From positions 558,001-622,000 of the forward strand of contig NZ_JABEKX010000002.1 of assembly GCF_013407595.1 (NCBI RefSeq): DNA of 64,000 bases, in the 5' to 3' direction. The DNA is from Lacticaseibacillus absianus. Its GTDB lineage: Bacteria; Bacillota; Bacilli; Lactobacillales; Lactobacillaceae. Positions 45,087 to 54,273 of the stretch are shown here, in pieces (position 1 is the first letter of the stretch; every line of letters starts with the position of its first letter). The notes under the pieces are model-generated. The model was not told the DNA's origin, did not search any database, and worked only from the letters and a program-made list of their open reading frames with translations. The translations under genes were made by a program, and so were the position numbers.

Positions 45087-45180
45087 TTTACAAAGCCTGA
45101 GATTCTCGATATAATCATTTTCGGAATTCATTTCCAGCCAGAATATTTGCTTTGGTATTTTGGCTTAAATGTAGTACACT
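45087..45180 (+). promoter_or_regulatory. Tandem tuf promoters
   Basis: P1: TTTACA (45087-45092), 17 bases, TATAAT (45110-45115). P2: TTGGTA (45152-45157), 17 bases, TACACT (45175-45180). Two good promoters and an AT-rich 200-base leader suit a very highly expressed gene. Confidence 0.8.
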
Positions 45181-45248
45181 AGAACGTAAAGGATTGCAGG
45201 GTCTTGGCTTTGCGTCTTTACGAAAATATACAGGAGGTTCGTTTTTTC

Positions 45249-46439
45249 ATGGCTGAAAAAGAACACTATGAACGCACTAAGCCCCACGTCAACATTGGTA
45301 CGATCGGGCACGTTGACCACGGTAAGACTACCCTGACCGCGGCAATCACTTCCGTACTTGCGGAAAAGGGTCTCGCCAAGGCGCAAGACTATGCATCCAT
45401 CGATGCTGCTCCGGAAGAAAAGGAACGTGGTATCACCATCAACACCGCTCACGTTGAATACGAGACCGAAAAGCGCCACTACGCTCACATCGATGCGCCA
45501 GGGCACGCGGACTACGTTAAGAACATGATCACCGGTGCTGCTCAGATGGATGGTGCGATCTTGGTTGTTGCCGCTACTGACGGCCCGATGCCACAGACGC
45601 GTGAACACATCCTGCTGGCTCGCCAGGTGGGCGTTGACTACCTGATCGTCTTCCTGAACAAGACCGATCTTGTCGACGACGAAGAACTGACCGACCTTGT
45701 GGAAATGGAAGTTCGTGAACTTCTGTCCGAATACGATTTCCCTGGTGACGACATTCCTGTCCTTCGTGGTTCCGCCCTCAAGGCCCTTGAAGGCGACCCA
45801 GAACAGCGCAAGGTGATTGAAGAACTCATGGATACGGTCGACGAATACATCCCGACCCCAGTTCGTGACACCGACAAGCCATTCCTGATGCCTGTCGAAG
45901 ACGTCTTCACCATCACCGGCCGTGGGACCGTTGCTTCTGGCCGTATCGACCGTGGGACGGTCAAGATTGGTGACGAAGTCGAGATCGTTGGTCTGAAGGA
46001 AGAAGTGCTCAAGTCCACCGTTACTGGGCTTGAAATGTTCCGTAAGACCCTCGACTTGGGTGAAGCTGGCGATAACGTTGGGGTCCTGCTTCGTGGCGTT
46101 GGTCGCGAACAGATCGAACGTGGCCAGGTCCTGGCAAAGCCAGGTTCCATCCAGACCCACTCCAAGTTCAAGGGTGAAGTTTATGTCCTGAGCAAGGAAG
46201 AAGGTGGCCGTCACACGCCATTCTTCTCTAACTACCGCCCTCAGTTCTACTTCCACACAACGGACGTTACCGGTGTAATCCAGCTGCCAGAAGGCGTTGA
46301 AATGGTTATGCCTGGTGATAACGTCACCTTCGAAGTCGACATGATCAGTCCTGTCGCGATCGAAAAGGGGACCAAGTTCACCGTTCGTGAAGGTGGGCGT
46401 ACCGTTGGTGCCGGCGTCGTTTCCGAGATCCTCGACTAA
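45249..46439 (+). CDS. tuf: Elongation factor Tu
   Basis: A 396-residue GTPase that brings aminoacyl-tRNA to the ribosome. [18 protein letters not shown] and G-S-A-L-K are all present. ATG 45249 follows AGGAGG; upstream in-frame codons are leader. Codon use (GAA, GTT, CGT, GCT) is distinctly AT-richer than in neighbours, as expected for expression-optimised genes in a GC-rich genome. Confidence 0.98.
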   Translation: MAEKEHYERTKPHVNIGTIGHVDHGKTTLTAAITSVLAEKGLAKAQDYASIDAAPEEKERGITINTAHVEYETEKRHYAHIDAPGHADYVKNMITGAAQMDGAILVVAATDGPMPQTREHILLARQVGVDYLIVFLNKTDLVDDEELTDLVEMEVRELLSEYDFPGDDIPVLRGSALKALEGDPEQRKVIEELMDTVDEYIPTPVRDTDKPFLMPVEDVFTITGRGTVASGRIDRGTVKIGDEVEIVGLKEEVLKSTVTGLEMFRKTLDLGEAGDNVGVLLRGVGREQIERGQVLAKPGSIQTHSKFKGEVYVLSKEEGGRHTPFFSNYRPQFYFHTTDVTGVIQLPEGVEMVMPGDNVTFEVDMISPVAIEKGTKFTVREGGRTVGAGVVSEILD

Positions 46440-46456
46440 CACGCCGTCCCACAGAA

Positions 46457-46487
46457 GTCCGCAAGCACCCGCTTGCGGGCTTTTTTT
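46457..46487 (+). terminator. tuf terminator
   Basis: GTCCGCAAGC/GCTTGCGGGC stem with an ACCC loop, followed by seven T. Confidence 0.93.
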
Positions 46488-46488
46488 G

Positions 46489-46551
46489 TTGCCAGCGCGA
46501 AGCCCCAGGCCGGCTCGCTCGGGTAAGCGCATGCCCCCTCGGGGTTGGCCG
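46489..46551 (+). repeat. Dispersed repeat, copy after tuf
   Basis: Shares an ordered series of blocks with the sequence after the pdhD terminator (22595-22665): GTTGCCAG, GCGA, GGCCGGCTCGCTC, AAGCGCAT and CGGGGTTGG, with small gaps. Both copies start within a few bases of an intrinsic terminator. The remaining 46552-46668 shows no gene I can support. Confidence 0.6.
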
Positions 46552-46668
46552 CAGCGTGAAGGCTGGCCGTGCAGAAGAACTGACCAGCCGTGCCTTGGTC
46601 GTTGCGGGCCGGTCGCGGCGCCAGCGGCGTCAGCGGCGGCCCGCCAGCGCTGAGGAAGCTTTGGCCAC

Positions 46669-46702
46669 CAAAAAAGCGTTGAACCGGTCGGGGTCCAACG
46701 CT
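46669..46702 (-). terminator. Terminator of the amino-acid permease gene
   Basis: Minus strand AGCGTTG/CAACGCT stem with an inner GGAC/GTTC-like extension, followed by six T. Confidence 0.85.
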
Positions 46703-46714
46703 TTTGGGGCTGCG

Positions 46715-48154
46715 CTACTGTCGCGCGCGTCGTTTTTCCCAGCGTGCGAGTAGCGGCATCACGAAGCCGAGGCCGAACAAGACCGCCACGGAGAGGAAGT
46801 TCATCCCCAGCTGGTGGGTGAAGGTGGCGGTCCCGACTTTCGCCTCCTGCGGGATGAACCCGAGCGTTGCGCAGGCGAAGGTGAACAGGAAGCACCATGC
46901 CCCGACGGCCAAGGCGGCCCACTTGTGCTTCAGGAAGACATAGGTGGATTGGTAGCGCTCCTGGCGCCAACGCAAGGCGATGAAGGCAAAGAAGACCCAA
47001 CACGTCTTATACGGGCTGACGATCCCGTTCAGGTTCAACAGCCAGTTGAAGACTGCGTTGATATTTGGCAGTGTGCCGGAGAGCAGGAGCAGGAACAAGC
47101 AAAGCCCCGCGGTGAAAATATAACTGTGGATCGGCCGGCCGTTGCGGTTCTCTTTGAGCAGCCACTTCGGCATGTACTGCATCGCCGTATCCATGGACAG
47201 CACGCGCGAGGCGGCGTCGATCAGGACCGCTAGCTGGGCGAGCATATAGATCAGCTGCACCACGCCGAAGACGTACATCAGGCTGCGGCCCAGGCCGAAG
47301 CTTTCACCGAGCATCTGAAAGGCGTAGTAGGCGCCGTTCATCTTGAGGTCGTTCGGCAAGTGGTGGGCGTTGAAGAACACGCCGAGGGCAAAGGAGCCGA
47401 AGATGGTCAAAAAGGCGGTCATCACGGCGAGCATGATCATGGCCTTCGGATACTCATGCTTCGGGTCGCGCATCTGCAGGATGTACGCCGCTCCGAGTTC
47501 GGCGCCAGACATGGCGAAGATCAACAGGCCGGTGGAGGCGAAGTAGTGCGTGTCGAATTTGGGCATGAAGGCGTGCCAGTCGAAGGGTTGCGTCGCGATC
47601 GGGTTGCCGTGCATCAAACCAGCGACGGTCATCACGACGAACAAGACGGTCATCAGGAACATCGCACCGCCGCCGATCAGGCTCATGACCTCGAGCGACC
47701 GCTTGAAGACGTTTTCCAAGACGATGAAAATCAGGATCACGGCGAAAGTGAAGATCCCGAACCACAGGTTGGACATGTGCTGATCAAGGCTGTTGTTGCC
47801 CAAGACGAGCCAGGACAGGGCGACGATCACAGAGTTGGCCACGTCGACGAGGTACGGCAGGGTGCTGGACCAGTACATCCAGCTGGTCCAGTAGCCCAGC
47901 GTGTCGGTACTGGTGCGCCGGACCCAGGTCGCCAGGCCCCCGCCGTTTTCGGTGAAGGTCGCGCCGAGCTGTGCGGCGATCAGTTCGTAGGGGATCACGA
48001 AGGTGAAGAGCATGAAGACCCACGAGACGACGACGGACAAGCCCTGATTCTGGAACGGGTAGATGATGTCGTCGAAGCCGATCACCGTGACGAATGTCAG
48101 CAGTGCCAGCGTCGGCCACTTGATGTATTTGCGGTCTGGTTCTAAGCTAGTCAT
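46715..48154 (-). CDS. APC-superfamily amino acid permease
   Basis: A 479-residue membrane protein with about 12 hydrophobic helices. The N-terminal helix-1 region reads T-V-I-G-F-D-D-I-I-Y-P, and G-A-E-L-G-A-A-Y near residue 205 corresponds to the unwound helix 6 of APC carriers. It resembles GadC-type antiporters. It diverges from a PLP decarboxylase gene, which suggests a substrate/product antiporter for acid resistance, although the exact amino acid is unknown. GGGAGG lies 12 bases before ATG 48154. A short leader ORF lies upstream. Confidence 0.85.
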   Translation of the reverse strand: MTSLEPDRKYIKWPTLALLTFVTVIGFDDIIYPFQNQGLSVVVSWVFMLFTFVIPYELIAAQLGATFTENGGGLATWVRRTSTDTLGYWTSWMYWSSTLPYLVDVANSVIVALSWLVLGNNSLDQHMSNLWFGIFTFAVILIFIVLENVFKRSLEVMSLIGGGAMFLMTVLFVVMTVAGLMHGNPIATQPFDWHAFMPKFDTHYFASTGLLIFAMSGAELGAAYILQMRDPKHEYPKAMIMLAVMTAFLTIFGSFALGVFFNAHHLPNDLKMNGAYYAFQMLGESFGLGRSLMYVFGVVQLIYMLAQLAVLIDAASRVLSMDTAMQYMPKWLLKENRNGRPIHSYIFTAGLCLFLLLLSGTLPNINAVFNWLLNLNGIVSPYKTCWVFFAFIALRWRQERYQSTYVFLKHKWAALAVGAWCFLFTFACATLGFIPQEAKVGTATFTHQLGMNFLSVAVLFGLGFVMPLLARWEKRRARQ

Positions 48155-48184
48155 ATGTAATGAATTCCTCCCAAGTGTGCAGTG

Positions 48185-48226
48185 TCAGCCAGATGCCACT
48201 GGGCCAGGTGCTTTGTTATGCTGCAC
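48185..48226 (-). CDS. 13-residue leader ORF before the permease gene
   Basis: GTG 48226 to TGA 48185-48187, with a near-perfect ribosome binding site ACAGGAGG six bases upstream. The encoded peptide is M-Q-H-N-K-A-P-G-P-V-A-S-G. GTGCAG at its start and CTGCAC shortly after its stop can pair, so ribosome progress could change the mRNA fold before the permease start. Expression is not demonstrated. Confidence 0.45.
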   Translation of the reverse strand: MQHNKAPGPVASG

Positions 48227-48259
48227 GGCGCGCCTCCTGTCGTGTAAATTACTTATCCT

Positions 48260-48287
48260 AATATAGAAAATTTGGCTCAAAAGTCAA
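48260..48287 (-). promoter_or_regulatory. Promoter of the permease transcript
   Basis: Minus strand TTGACT (48282-48287), 16 bases, TATATT (48260-48265). The leader to the permease start is about 100 bases and contains the 13-residue ORF. Confidence 0.65.
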
Positions 48288-48310
48288 GTGAAGCCTGAGG
48301 AGAAGAGACT

Positions 48311-50326
48311 ATGCATGTGTTGAAAATCGTGACCGATCTACCGTTACCGCAGGCACTGACCGCGGCGGGGTGGCAAGCGCAACCGCTCGCGGCAGTGGGC
48401 GATGGCTTACAGGCTGCGGCGGTGGTCGGCCAACTGGCCCAGGGCGCGCTGCCGGCGGGGCTCCCGCAGTTCGCGCCGACAGCGGTCGACTGGCCCGCCG
48501 TCGCCACGGCGGCTGCGGCGTATGAGACCGCGCAGGTTCCGCGGTTCCTGCGCGATCTGATCGCGTTCAGCGCCGAGCAGCCGGTCAGCTTTGCGACGCC
48601 AGGGCACCACGCCGGGCACTTCTTCTCACTGGCACCGGCGGGGCAAGTGCTGACGACGTTTTTGGGGCCGCACCTGTTTCAAGCCGACGTCAGCGACTCT
48701 GTGCCTGCGCTGGGCGATATGTTGACGCACGGCGGGGCGCCGCTTGAAGCGGAACAGTTTGCCGCGCAGGTCTACGGAGTAGACGCGGCTTACTTTGTCA
48801 CGAACGGGACGACGACGAGCAACGCGATCTGCGCGGCCGCCGCGCTGACGGCCGGGGACCTCGTGTTGTTCGACCGCAACAGCCACCGGTCGCTGGACAC
48901 CGGGGCGTTGGTGATGACCGGCGCCAAACCCGTGTACCTGCCAACGATGCGCAACGATCGGGGCATGATCGGCGGCGTACAGGCCGACGCGTTGACGCCG
49001 GCCAAGCTGCGGGCCGCGGCGATGACGGTGGATCCAGTGCGGGCGAAGCAGCTCCGGCCGTTTCGGCTGGGCGTCTTTCAGCTCGATACATACGACGGGC
49101 AGATGACGCAACTGGCGGCCCTGCTGGCGCGCGTTGGGGGGCTGTGCGATTACCTGCTGCTGGACGCGGCTTGGTCGGGGTACGAACACTTCCTACCGGC
49201 CTTGCGCGGCGGCGATATCGCGCGCCTGACGTTGGGGCCGGACGACCCGGGGCTGTTGGTGACCCAATCGGTCCACAAGACCATGTCGGGGCTGGCGCAG
49301 ACCTCGCAGATCCTGAAGCGCGATGCACACCTGGTGGGGCAAGCTCGCTACATCGACCACGACCACTTCAACCACGCCTACCTCAAGTTCGTGACGACGA
49401 GCTATTCCTACCCGCTGTATGCCTCCCTGGCGGTCAACGCCTATGTGAACCAGGCGCCACGCGGAGCGCAGCTGTGGGCACAGGCGCTGCAAGACGCCAA
49501 CGCGTTTCGGCGCCAACTCTTCGGGACCCGCCTGTTCCGCCCGTTCGTTCCGCCGACCGTGGCCGGACAAGCGTGGGCAACGGTTAGCGACGAGACGTTG
49601 GCGACGCAGGCCGCCTGGACGATGGTCCCGGACGCGACATGGCACGGCTTCAAGGGGCTGGCGGAGGCCGAGTCGCTGAACGATCCGCTGAAGGTGACCG
49701 TCTGCTTCGGCACCCCAGAGGCCCCGCTGCCGGCCCCACTGGTCGGGGCTTACCTTGCCCAGCACGGGATCGTGGCGGAAAAAACGGATCTGACCACCGG
49801 CTTGTTCCTCGCGACACCGGGCTCGACGGCGGCGGATTGGGCGACCCTGCTCGCGGCGCTTCAGGCGCTGGAGCGCGCCTATTGGGACGACACGCTGGTG
49901 ACGGCGGTCCTGCCGACCCTCGCCCAGTGGCCGCAGTATGCTGAGGTGACGGTGCGCGAACTGGCGGGCCAGATGCATGCGCAGCTGGCCGCGGCGCACC
50001 TCGAAGCGACCCTGTCCGCGCTGTTCACTCAGTCGACGTGGGGCGCGCAAGCGCTCACGCCGCGCGAGGCCGATCAGCTCTATGTGCGTGGGCAGGGCGA
50101 GCGCGTGCCGCTCGCGCAGATCCGTGGGCGGGTCGCGCTGACAGGGGCGCTGCCGTACCCGCCAGGGGTGTTCGTGGTGATGCCCGGCGAGCGCTGGTCG
50201 TCAGAGGCCGCCGCTTACTTTGCGGCGCTCGGGGCCTTCATGGCGCGCTTCCCGGGGTTTGAGTTCGAGGTCCAGGGCGTGCAGTACGATGCGGCGGGCA
50301 ACGGCTCGGCCGTCGTCGCAGATTGA
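48311..50326 (+). CDS. Orn/Lys/Arg-family PLP decarboxylase
   Basis: A 671-residue fold-type I PLP enzyme of the inducible ornithine/lysine/arginine decarboxylase family. F-A-T-P-G-H-H-A-G (near 96), T-N-G-T-T-T-S-N (near 164) and the PLP-lysine motif Q-S-V-H-K-T-M-S-G (Lys near 322) are present. It is shorter than the roughly 730-residue ornithine decarboxylase, mainly at the N-terminal wing domain. With the divergent permease it could form a decarboxylase/antiporter acid-resistance pair. Substrate is not determined. GAGGAG precedes ATG 48311. Confidence 0.88.
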   Translation: MHVLKIVTDLPLPQALTAAGWQAQPLAAVGDGLQAAAVVGQLAQGALPAGLPQFAPTAVDWPAVATAAAAYETAQVPRFLRDLIAFSAEQPVSFATPGHHAGHFFSLAPAGQVLTTFLGPHLFQADVSDSVPALGDMLTHGGAPLEAEQFAAQVYGVDAAYFVTNGTTTSNAICAAAALTAGDLVLFDRNSHRSLDTGALVMTGAKPVYLPTMRNDRGMIGGVQADALTPAKLRAAAMTVDPVRAKQLRPFRLGVFQLDTYDGQMTQLAALLARVGGLCDYLLLDAAWSGYEHFLPALRGGDIARLTLGPDDPGLLVTQSVHKTMSGLAQTSQILKRDAHLVGQARYIDHDHFNHAYLKFVTTSYSYPLYASLAVNAYVNQAPRGAQLWAQALQDANAFRRQLFGTRLFRPFVPPTVAGQAWATVSDETLATQAAWTMVPDATWHGFKGLAEAESLNDPLKVTVCFGTPEAPLPAPLVGAYLAQHGIVAEKTDLTTGLFLATPGSTAADWATLLAALQALERAYWDDTLVTAVLPTLAQWPQYAEVTVRELAGQMHAQLAAAHLEATLSALFTQSTWGAQALTPREADQLYVRGQGERVPLAQIRGRVALTGALPYPPGVFVVMPGERWSSEAAAYFAALGAFMARFPGFEFEVQGVQYDAAGNGSAVVAD

Positions 50327-50345
50327 CCGCTAAATTAAAAAAGGG

Positions 50346-50374
50346 TTGACGACCGGTGAGAATAGCCTTATAGT
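50346..50374 (+). promoter_or_regulatory. trpBA promoter
   Basis: TTGACG (50346-50351), 17 bases, TATAGT (50369-50374). Confidence 0.8.
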
Positions 50375-50381
50375 CGTCACA

Positions 50382-50677
50382 ACAAAACATTTCGTCCTAA
50401 ACCGTTGAAGTGGAGATCAAGATTGTCGTGCGCGCACAGAGAGCGACCGGTGCTGAGAGTGTCGTCGAACGCAGGCAGTTAAATGGACCACTGAGGGACA
50501 CCCCAAAAGCATTGGCGAGTCAGGGTGTACGTGAGGCATACGTCAGTTGTCGGGAGGGTGTTAGCCCTTCGCAAAGGAGGGGTGTAGGCTGTTTGGCCTA
50601 CAGCCAATTAAGGTGGCACCGCGGAGCAATTCCGTCCTTAATCAGTCATGGCGACTGGTTTAGGGCGGAATTTTTTG
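50382..50677 (+). promoter_or_regulatory. Tryptophan T-box leader
   Basis: The T-box core AGGTGGCACCGCGG (50611-50624) precedes a terminator/antiterminator pair. In stem I the specifier loop GTTAAATGGACC gives TGG (50484-50486). Uncharged tRNA-Trp should favour antitermination and expression of trpBA. The assignment agrees with the genes downstream. Confidence 0.93.
50629..50677 (+). terminator. T-box terminator before trpBA
   Basis: ATTCCGTCCTTAA pairs with TTTAGGGCGGAAT around CAGTC/GACTG, followed by a T run. Confidence 0.9.
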
Positions 50678-50701
50678 TGTTTCCATGAGGGAGGGCACAC
50701 G

Positions 50702-50731
50702 ATGGCAGAGCAGCGATGGCGACGCGCGTGA
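50702..50731 (+). CDS. 9-residue Trp-containing leader ORF before trpB
   Basis: ATG 50702 to TGA 50729-50731 encodes M-A-E-Q-R-W-R-R-A. A strong GGGAGGG lies six bases upstream. It sits between the T-box terminator and trpB, so it would be translated only in read-through transcripts. One Trp codon among Arg codons suggests a second sensing step, but no competing hairpin is obvious. It may be incidental. Confidence 0.35.
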   Translation: MAEQRWRRA

Positions 50732-50777
50732 TGAGCGATAGCGCAATGACCCACAGACACACAAAGGAGAATGAACC

Positions 50778-51968
50778 ATGAGTGAATCAGATATCCGTTA
50801 CGGCAACTACGGTGGCCAGTTTGTCCCAGAAGCACTGATGCCGGAGCTGTTGCGGCTGAACGACGCCTTTCAGGCGTGCAAGACCGACCCCGCCTTTCAA
50901 GCCGAGTTTCACCGCCTGTTGAATGATTACGCCGGGCGGCCGAGCCTTCTGTACTACGCGAAGCGCATGACCGAAGACATCGGCGGGGCGAAGATCTACC
51001 TGAAGCGAGAGGACCTGAACCACACCGGCGCACACAAGATCAACAACGTGATCGGTCAGGCGCTGTTGGCGAAGCAGCTGGGCAAAACGCGCCTGATCGC
51101 CGAGACCGGGGCGGGCCAGCACGGGGTGGCGACCGCCACGATCGCCGCGTTGTTCGGGATGGAATGCGTTGTCTACATGGGCAAGGAAGACACCGACCGC
51201 CAGCGGTTGAACGTCTTTCGGATGGCGTTGCTCGGCGCGAAAGTGGTGGCCGTCACCGACGGCCAAGGCCTGCTCAAGGATGCCGTTAACGCCGCGCTGG
51301 CCGACTGGGCGCAGCACGCGGCTGACACGTTCTATGTGATCGGGTCGGCGGTCGGCCCGGCGCCGTACCCCGCGATGGTCCACGAATTCCAAAGTGTGAT
51401 CTCGACGGAGGCGCGTGCGCAGATCCTCGAAGCCGAGGGGCGGCTGCCCGATGCGATCGTCGCCTGTTGTGGCGGGGGCTCCAACGCGATCGGCAGCTTT
51501 GCCGCCTTCCTCGATGATCCGGACGTGATGCTATATGGCGCCGAGGCCGCGGGCGAAGGGATCGACTCGGGTAAGACCGCCGCGACGCTGGAGCTTGGCA
51601 GTGATGGGATCTTCCACGGGATGGCCTCCAAGTTCTTGCAGGACAAAGACGGTCAGATCGCGAAGGTCTACTCGATCTCGGCTGGGCTCGACTACCCGGG
51701 CATCGGCCCGGAACACGCCGCCTTGCAGGCCAGTGGTCGCGGCCACTACGTTGGGATCACTGATGAAGAGGCGGTCCAGGCCTTCGAATACATTGCCAAG
51801 GAAGAAGGCATCATCGCCGCGATCGAAAGCTCGCACGCGGTGGCCTACACGCGCAAGCTCGCCGCCACGATGCGGCCGGATCAGATCATCATCTGCACGC
51901 TGTCTGGGCGTGGGGATAAGGACGTCGCACAGGTCGCAGACTACCGGGGGGTCGCACTCAATGACTAA
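50778..51968 (+). CDS. trpB: Tryptophan synthase beta chain
   Basis: A 396-residue PLP enzyme joining indole and serine. The PLP lysine is in H-K-I-N-N (near residue 86), with E-T-G-A-G-Q-H-G and G-G-G-S-N-A-I-G binding the cofactor. AAAGGAG precedes ATG 50778. It is the first gene after a Trp T-box, and overlaps trpA by eight bases. No other trp gene is in the window. Confidence 0.96.
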   Translation: MSESDIRYGNYGGQFVPEALMPELLRLNDAFQACKTDPAFQAEFHRLLNDYAGRPSLLYYAKRMTEDIGGAKIYLKREDLNHTGAHKINNVIGQALLAKQLGKTRLIAETGAGQHGVATATIAALFGMECVVYMGKEDTDRQRLNVFRMALLGAKVVAVTDGQGLLKDAVNAALADWAQHAADTFYVIGSAVGPAPYPAMVHEFQSVISTEARAQILEAEGRLPDAIVACCGGGSNAIGSFAAFLDDPDVMLYGAEAAGEGIDSGKTAATLELGSDGIFHGMASKFLQDKDGQIAKVYSISAGLDYPGIGPEHAALQASGRGHYVGITDEEAVQAFEYIAKEEGIIAAIESSHAVAYTRKLAATMRPDQIIICTLSGRGDKDVAQVADYRGVALND

Positions 51969-52689
51969 TTACACTTCTGTTTTCACGAATACCGCACTGA
52001 TCCCGTTTCAGATCATCGGCGATCCGGACAGTGACACGACGGTCGCCAATGTGCTAGCCGAAGTCGCAGCCGGTGCGCCGATGATCGAGCTGGGGCTGCC
52101 GTTCACGGATCCGGTCGCGGATGGCCCGGCGGTCAAGGCCGCCAATTTGCGGGCGTTGGATGGTCAGTTGACCGTGGCGGCCGCCTTCGAGACGATCCGC
52201 GCGATCCACGCCAAGACGACCGTACCGCTGGTACTGGTCACCTATGTCAACCTGCCGTTCGTCTACGGGTTCGAGGCGTTCGCCGCCACGGCCGCAGCGC
52301 TGGGCTTATCAGGCGTGATCGTCCCAGACCTGCCGCACGAGGAAGCTGGGCTGTTCGCCCCGGCACTGGCAGCCGCTGGGGTCGATCTGATCACGATCGT
52401 CGGGCCCGCCGCGCCGGACCGGATCCGGACCGTGGTCGCGGGGGCCACCGGCTTTTTGACCCTGTCCCCGGCACTGCCACTGCCACTGCTGACGGCGCAG
52501 GTCGCCGCGATCCGCGCCGCCAGCGACCTGCCGATCGTCGTCAACACGGATGCGACCGATCCGGCTTACCTCAAGGCGCTAGCCGGGTTGGTCGACGGCG
52601 TGCAGTTGAGCAGCGCACTGGTCGGGCAGACCGATGCAGCGCAGGTCACCGCATTGACCACGCAGTTGGCGGCGACGCTGGCAGAATAA
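51961..52689 (+). CDS. trpA: Tryptophan synthase alpha chain, divergent C-terminal half
   Basis: A 242-residue TIM barrel. The catalytic residues are kept: Glu in I-E-L-G-L-P-F and Asp in [16 protein letters not shown] matches the family. The second half is unusual: the usual G-V-T-G loop reads L-S-P-A-L-P-L-P, and the phosphate-binding G-F-G-I-S reads N-T-D-A-T. It is also 15-25 residues short. Its main role may be to activate TrpB, or it may be weakly active. ATG 51961 overlaps trpB. Confidence 0.88.
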   Translation: MTNYTSVFTNTALIPFQIIGDPDSDTTVANVLAEVAAGAPMIELGLPFTDPVADGPAVKAANLRALDGQLTVAAAFETIRAIHAKTTVPLVLVTYVNLPFVYGFEAFAATAAALGLSGVIVPDLPHEEAGLFAPALAAAGVDLITIVGPAAPDRIRTVVAGATGFLTLSPALPLPLLTAQVAAIRAASDLPIVVNTDATDPAYLKALAGLVDGVQLSSALVGQTDAAQVTALTTQLAATLAE

Positions 52690-52747
52690 TATAGAAGGGG
52701 ACTGCGTGCGGCCCCGGTGCCTGGCAAGCAAAATCCCTTGGCAGTCG

Positions 52748-52776
52748 TTTACAACGCTGTGGTTTTCGAGTATCAT
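52748..52776 (+). promoter_or_regulatory. tig promoter
   Basis: TTTACA (52748-52753), 17 bases, TATCAT (52771-52776). No convincing terminator separates trpA from this promoter. Confidence 0.75.
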
Positions 52777-52824
52777 AAGACGGTATGCAATACGAATTGC
52801 GAAAACTTATGTCGGAGGTACAGC

Positions 52825-54108
52825 ATGGCTGCAAAATGGGAAAAGAAAGACACCAACACGGGCGTCTTGACCTTTGAAATCGAACAAGACCAAATCAAAG
52901 AAGGCTTGAGCAAGGCATTCGACCGCGTGAAGAAGAACCTGAACGTTCCAGGGTTCCGGAAGGGCCACGTGTCCCGCACGGTGTTCAACCGCATGTATGG
53001 CGAATCCGCCCTGTACGAAGATGCGCTGAACATCCTGCTGCCAGGGAGCTACGAAGCGGCCGTTGACGAAGCCGGGATCGAACCAGTCGACCAGCCAAAG
53101 ATCGACATCGACTCCATGGACGAGGGCAAGCCGTGGGTCATCACTGCGGAAGTGACTGTGAAGCCAGAAGTGAAGCTCGGCGACTACAAGGGCTTGACCG
53201 TGGACAAGCAGGACCGCGACGTCACCGATGAAGACGTCGCCAAGGAACTTGAGACCAAGCGCGAAGGCCAAGCGGAGCTCGTCCTCAAGGAAGACGCCGC
53301 TGCGGCCAAGGGCGACACCGTGACCATCGATTATGTCGGCACCGTTGACGGTGAAGAATTCGACGGCGGCTCAGCCACCAACTACGCGCTGGAGCTGGGC
53401 TCTGGTTCCTTCATTCCAGGCTTTGAAGATCAGCTGATCGGCCACAAGGCGGATGAAGACGTGACGGTCAAGGTCACCTTCCCAGAAGATTACCAAGCCA
53501 AGGACCTGGCCGGCAAGGAAGCCGAATTCAAGACGACCATCCACGAAGTCAAGAGCAAGGAACTGCCTGCTTTGGATGACGATTTTGCCAAGGACCTTGA
53601 CGAAGACGTCGACACGCTCGACGAGCTCAAGCTGAAGATCAAGTCTGACCTGCAGCAAAAGAAGGTCGAAGCAGCAGAAGACGCCCTTCAGGAACAGGCG
53701 ATCGCCAAAGCAGTCGAGAACGCCACGATCGAAGAGATCCCAGAAGCGATGATCGACAGCGAGACCCAGAACCAATACGACCAGTACATGGGCTCCATGC
53801 AGCAGCAGGGGATCAACCCACAGATGTACTTCCAGCTGACGGGCACTAGCGAAGCGGACCTGAAGAAGCAGTTCGCCGCCAACGCCGAGACGCGTGTCAA
53901 GACCAACCTGGTGCTTGAAGCGATCGTTGCCGCTGAGAAGATCGAACCGACCGAAGACCAGATCAACGAAGAGATCAAGGACCTGGCCGGCGAGTACAAC
54001 ATGGAGGAAAGCGCCGTTCGCCGTGCGCTGTCCGATGACATGCTGAAGCACGATATCGGCGTTAAGCAGGCGATCAAGCTGATCACCGACTCCGCCAAGG
54101 AAGCTTAA
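52825..54108 (+). CDS. tig: Trigger factor
   Basis: A 427-residue ribosome-bound chaperone. The N-terminal domain has the ribosome-docking signature G-F-R-K-G (around residue 42). The FKBP-type peptidyl-prolyl isomerase domain spans about 150-240 ([10 protein letters not shown]). A long helical C-terminal domain follows. ATG 52825 follows GGAGGT. The order tig-clpX-engB is the conserved one. Codon bias suggests high expression. Confidence 0.97.
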   Translation: MAAKWEKKDTNTGVLTFEIEQDQIKEGLSKAFDRVKKNLNVPGFRKGHVSRTVFNRMYGESALYEDALNILLPGSYEAAVDEAGIEPVDQPKIDIDSMDEGKPWVITAEVTVKPEVKLGDYKGLTVDKQDRDVTDEDVAKELETKREGQAELVLKEDAAAAKGDTVTIDYVGTVDGEEFDGGSATNYALELGSGSFIPGFEDQLIGHKADEDVTVKVTFPEDYQAKDLAGKEAEFKTTIHEVKSKELPALDDDFAKDLDEDVDTLDELKLKIKSDLQQKKVEAAEDALQEQAIAKAVENATIEEIPEAMIDSETQNQYDQYMGSMQQQGINPQMYFQLTGTSEADLKKQFAANAETRVKTNLVLEAIVAAEKIEPTEDQINEEIKDLAGEYNMEESAVRRALSDDMLKHDIGVKQAIKLITDSAKEA

Positions 54109-54121
54109 GCTTCACGCACTT

Positions 54122-54150
54122 AGACCCACGCCGACGCGTGGGTCTTTTTT
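54122..54150 (+). terminator. tig terminator
   Basis: AGACCCACGC/GCGTGGGTCT with a CGAC loop and a T run. Confidence 0.93.
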
Positions 54151-54237
54151 GCGCCAGCGCGACCCGGCGGCGTGGCTTGCGCCCCTGCGCGCAGTGTGAT
54201 AGGCTAGACCAAGTCCATAGGCATTCAGCCGGTTATT

Positions 54238-54246
54238 TGGTATGAT
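54238..54246 (+). promoter_or_regulatory. clpX promoter (extended -10)
   Basis: TGGTATGAT, 27 bases before the start, with no clear -35 box. Confidence 0.55.
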
Positions 54247-54273
54247 GGACGTAACAAGAAGGGGTGCATAAAC

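Noticed and set aside
45165-47003. A 612-codon open frame antisense to tuf and its flanks
   Set aside because: It is the mirror of EF-Tu codon bias, lacks a ribosome binding site and runs through the tuf terminator and promoter; tuf itself is certain.
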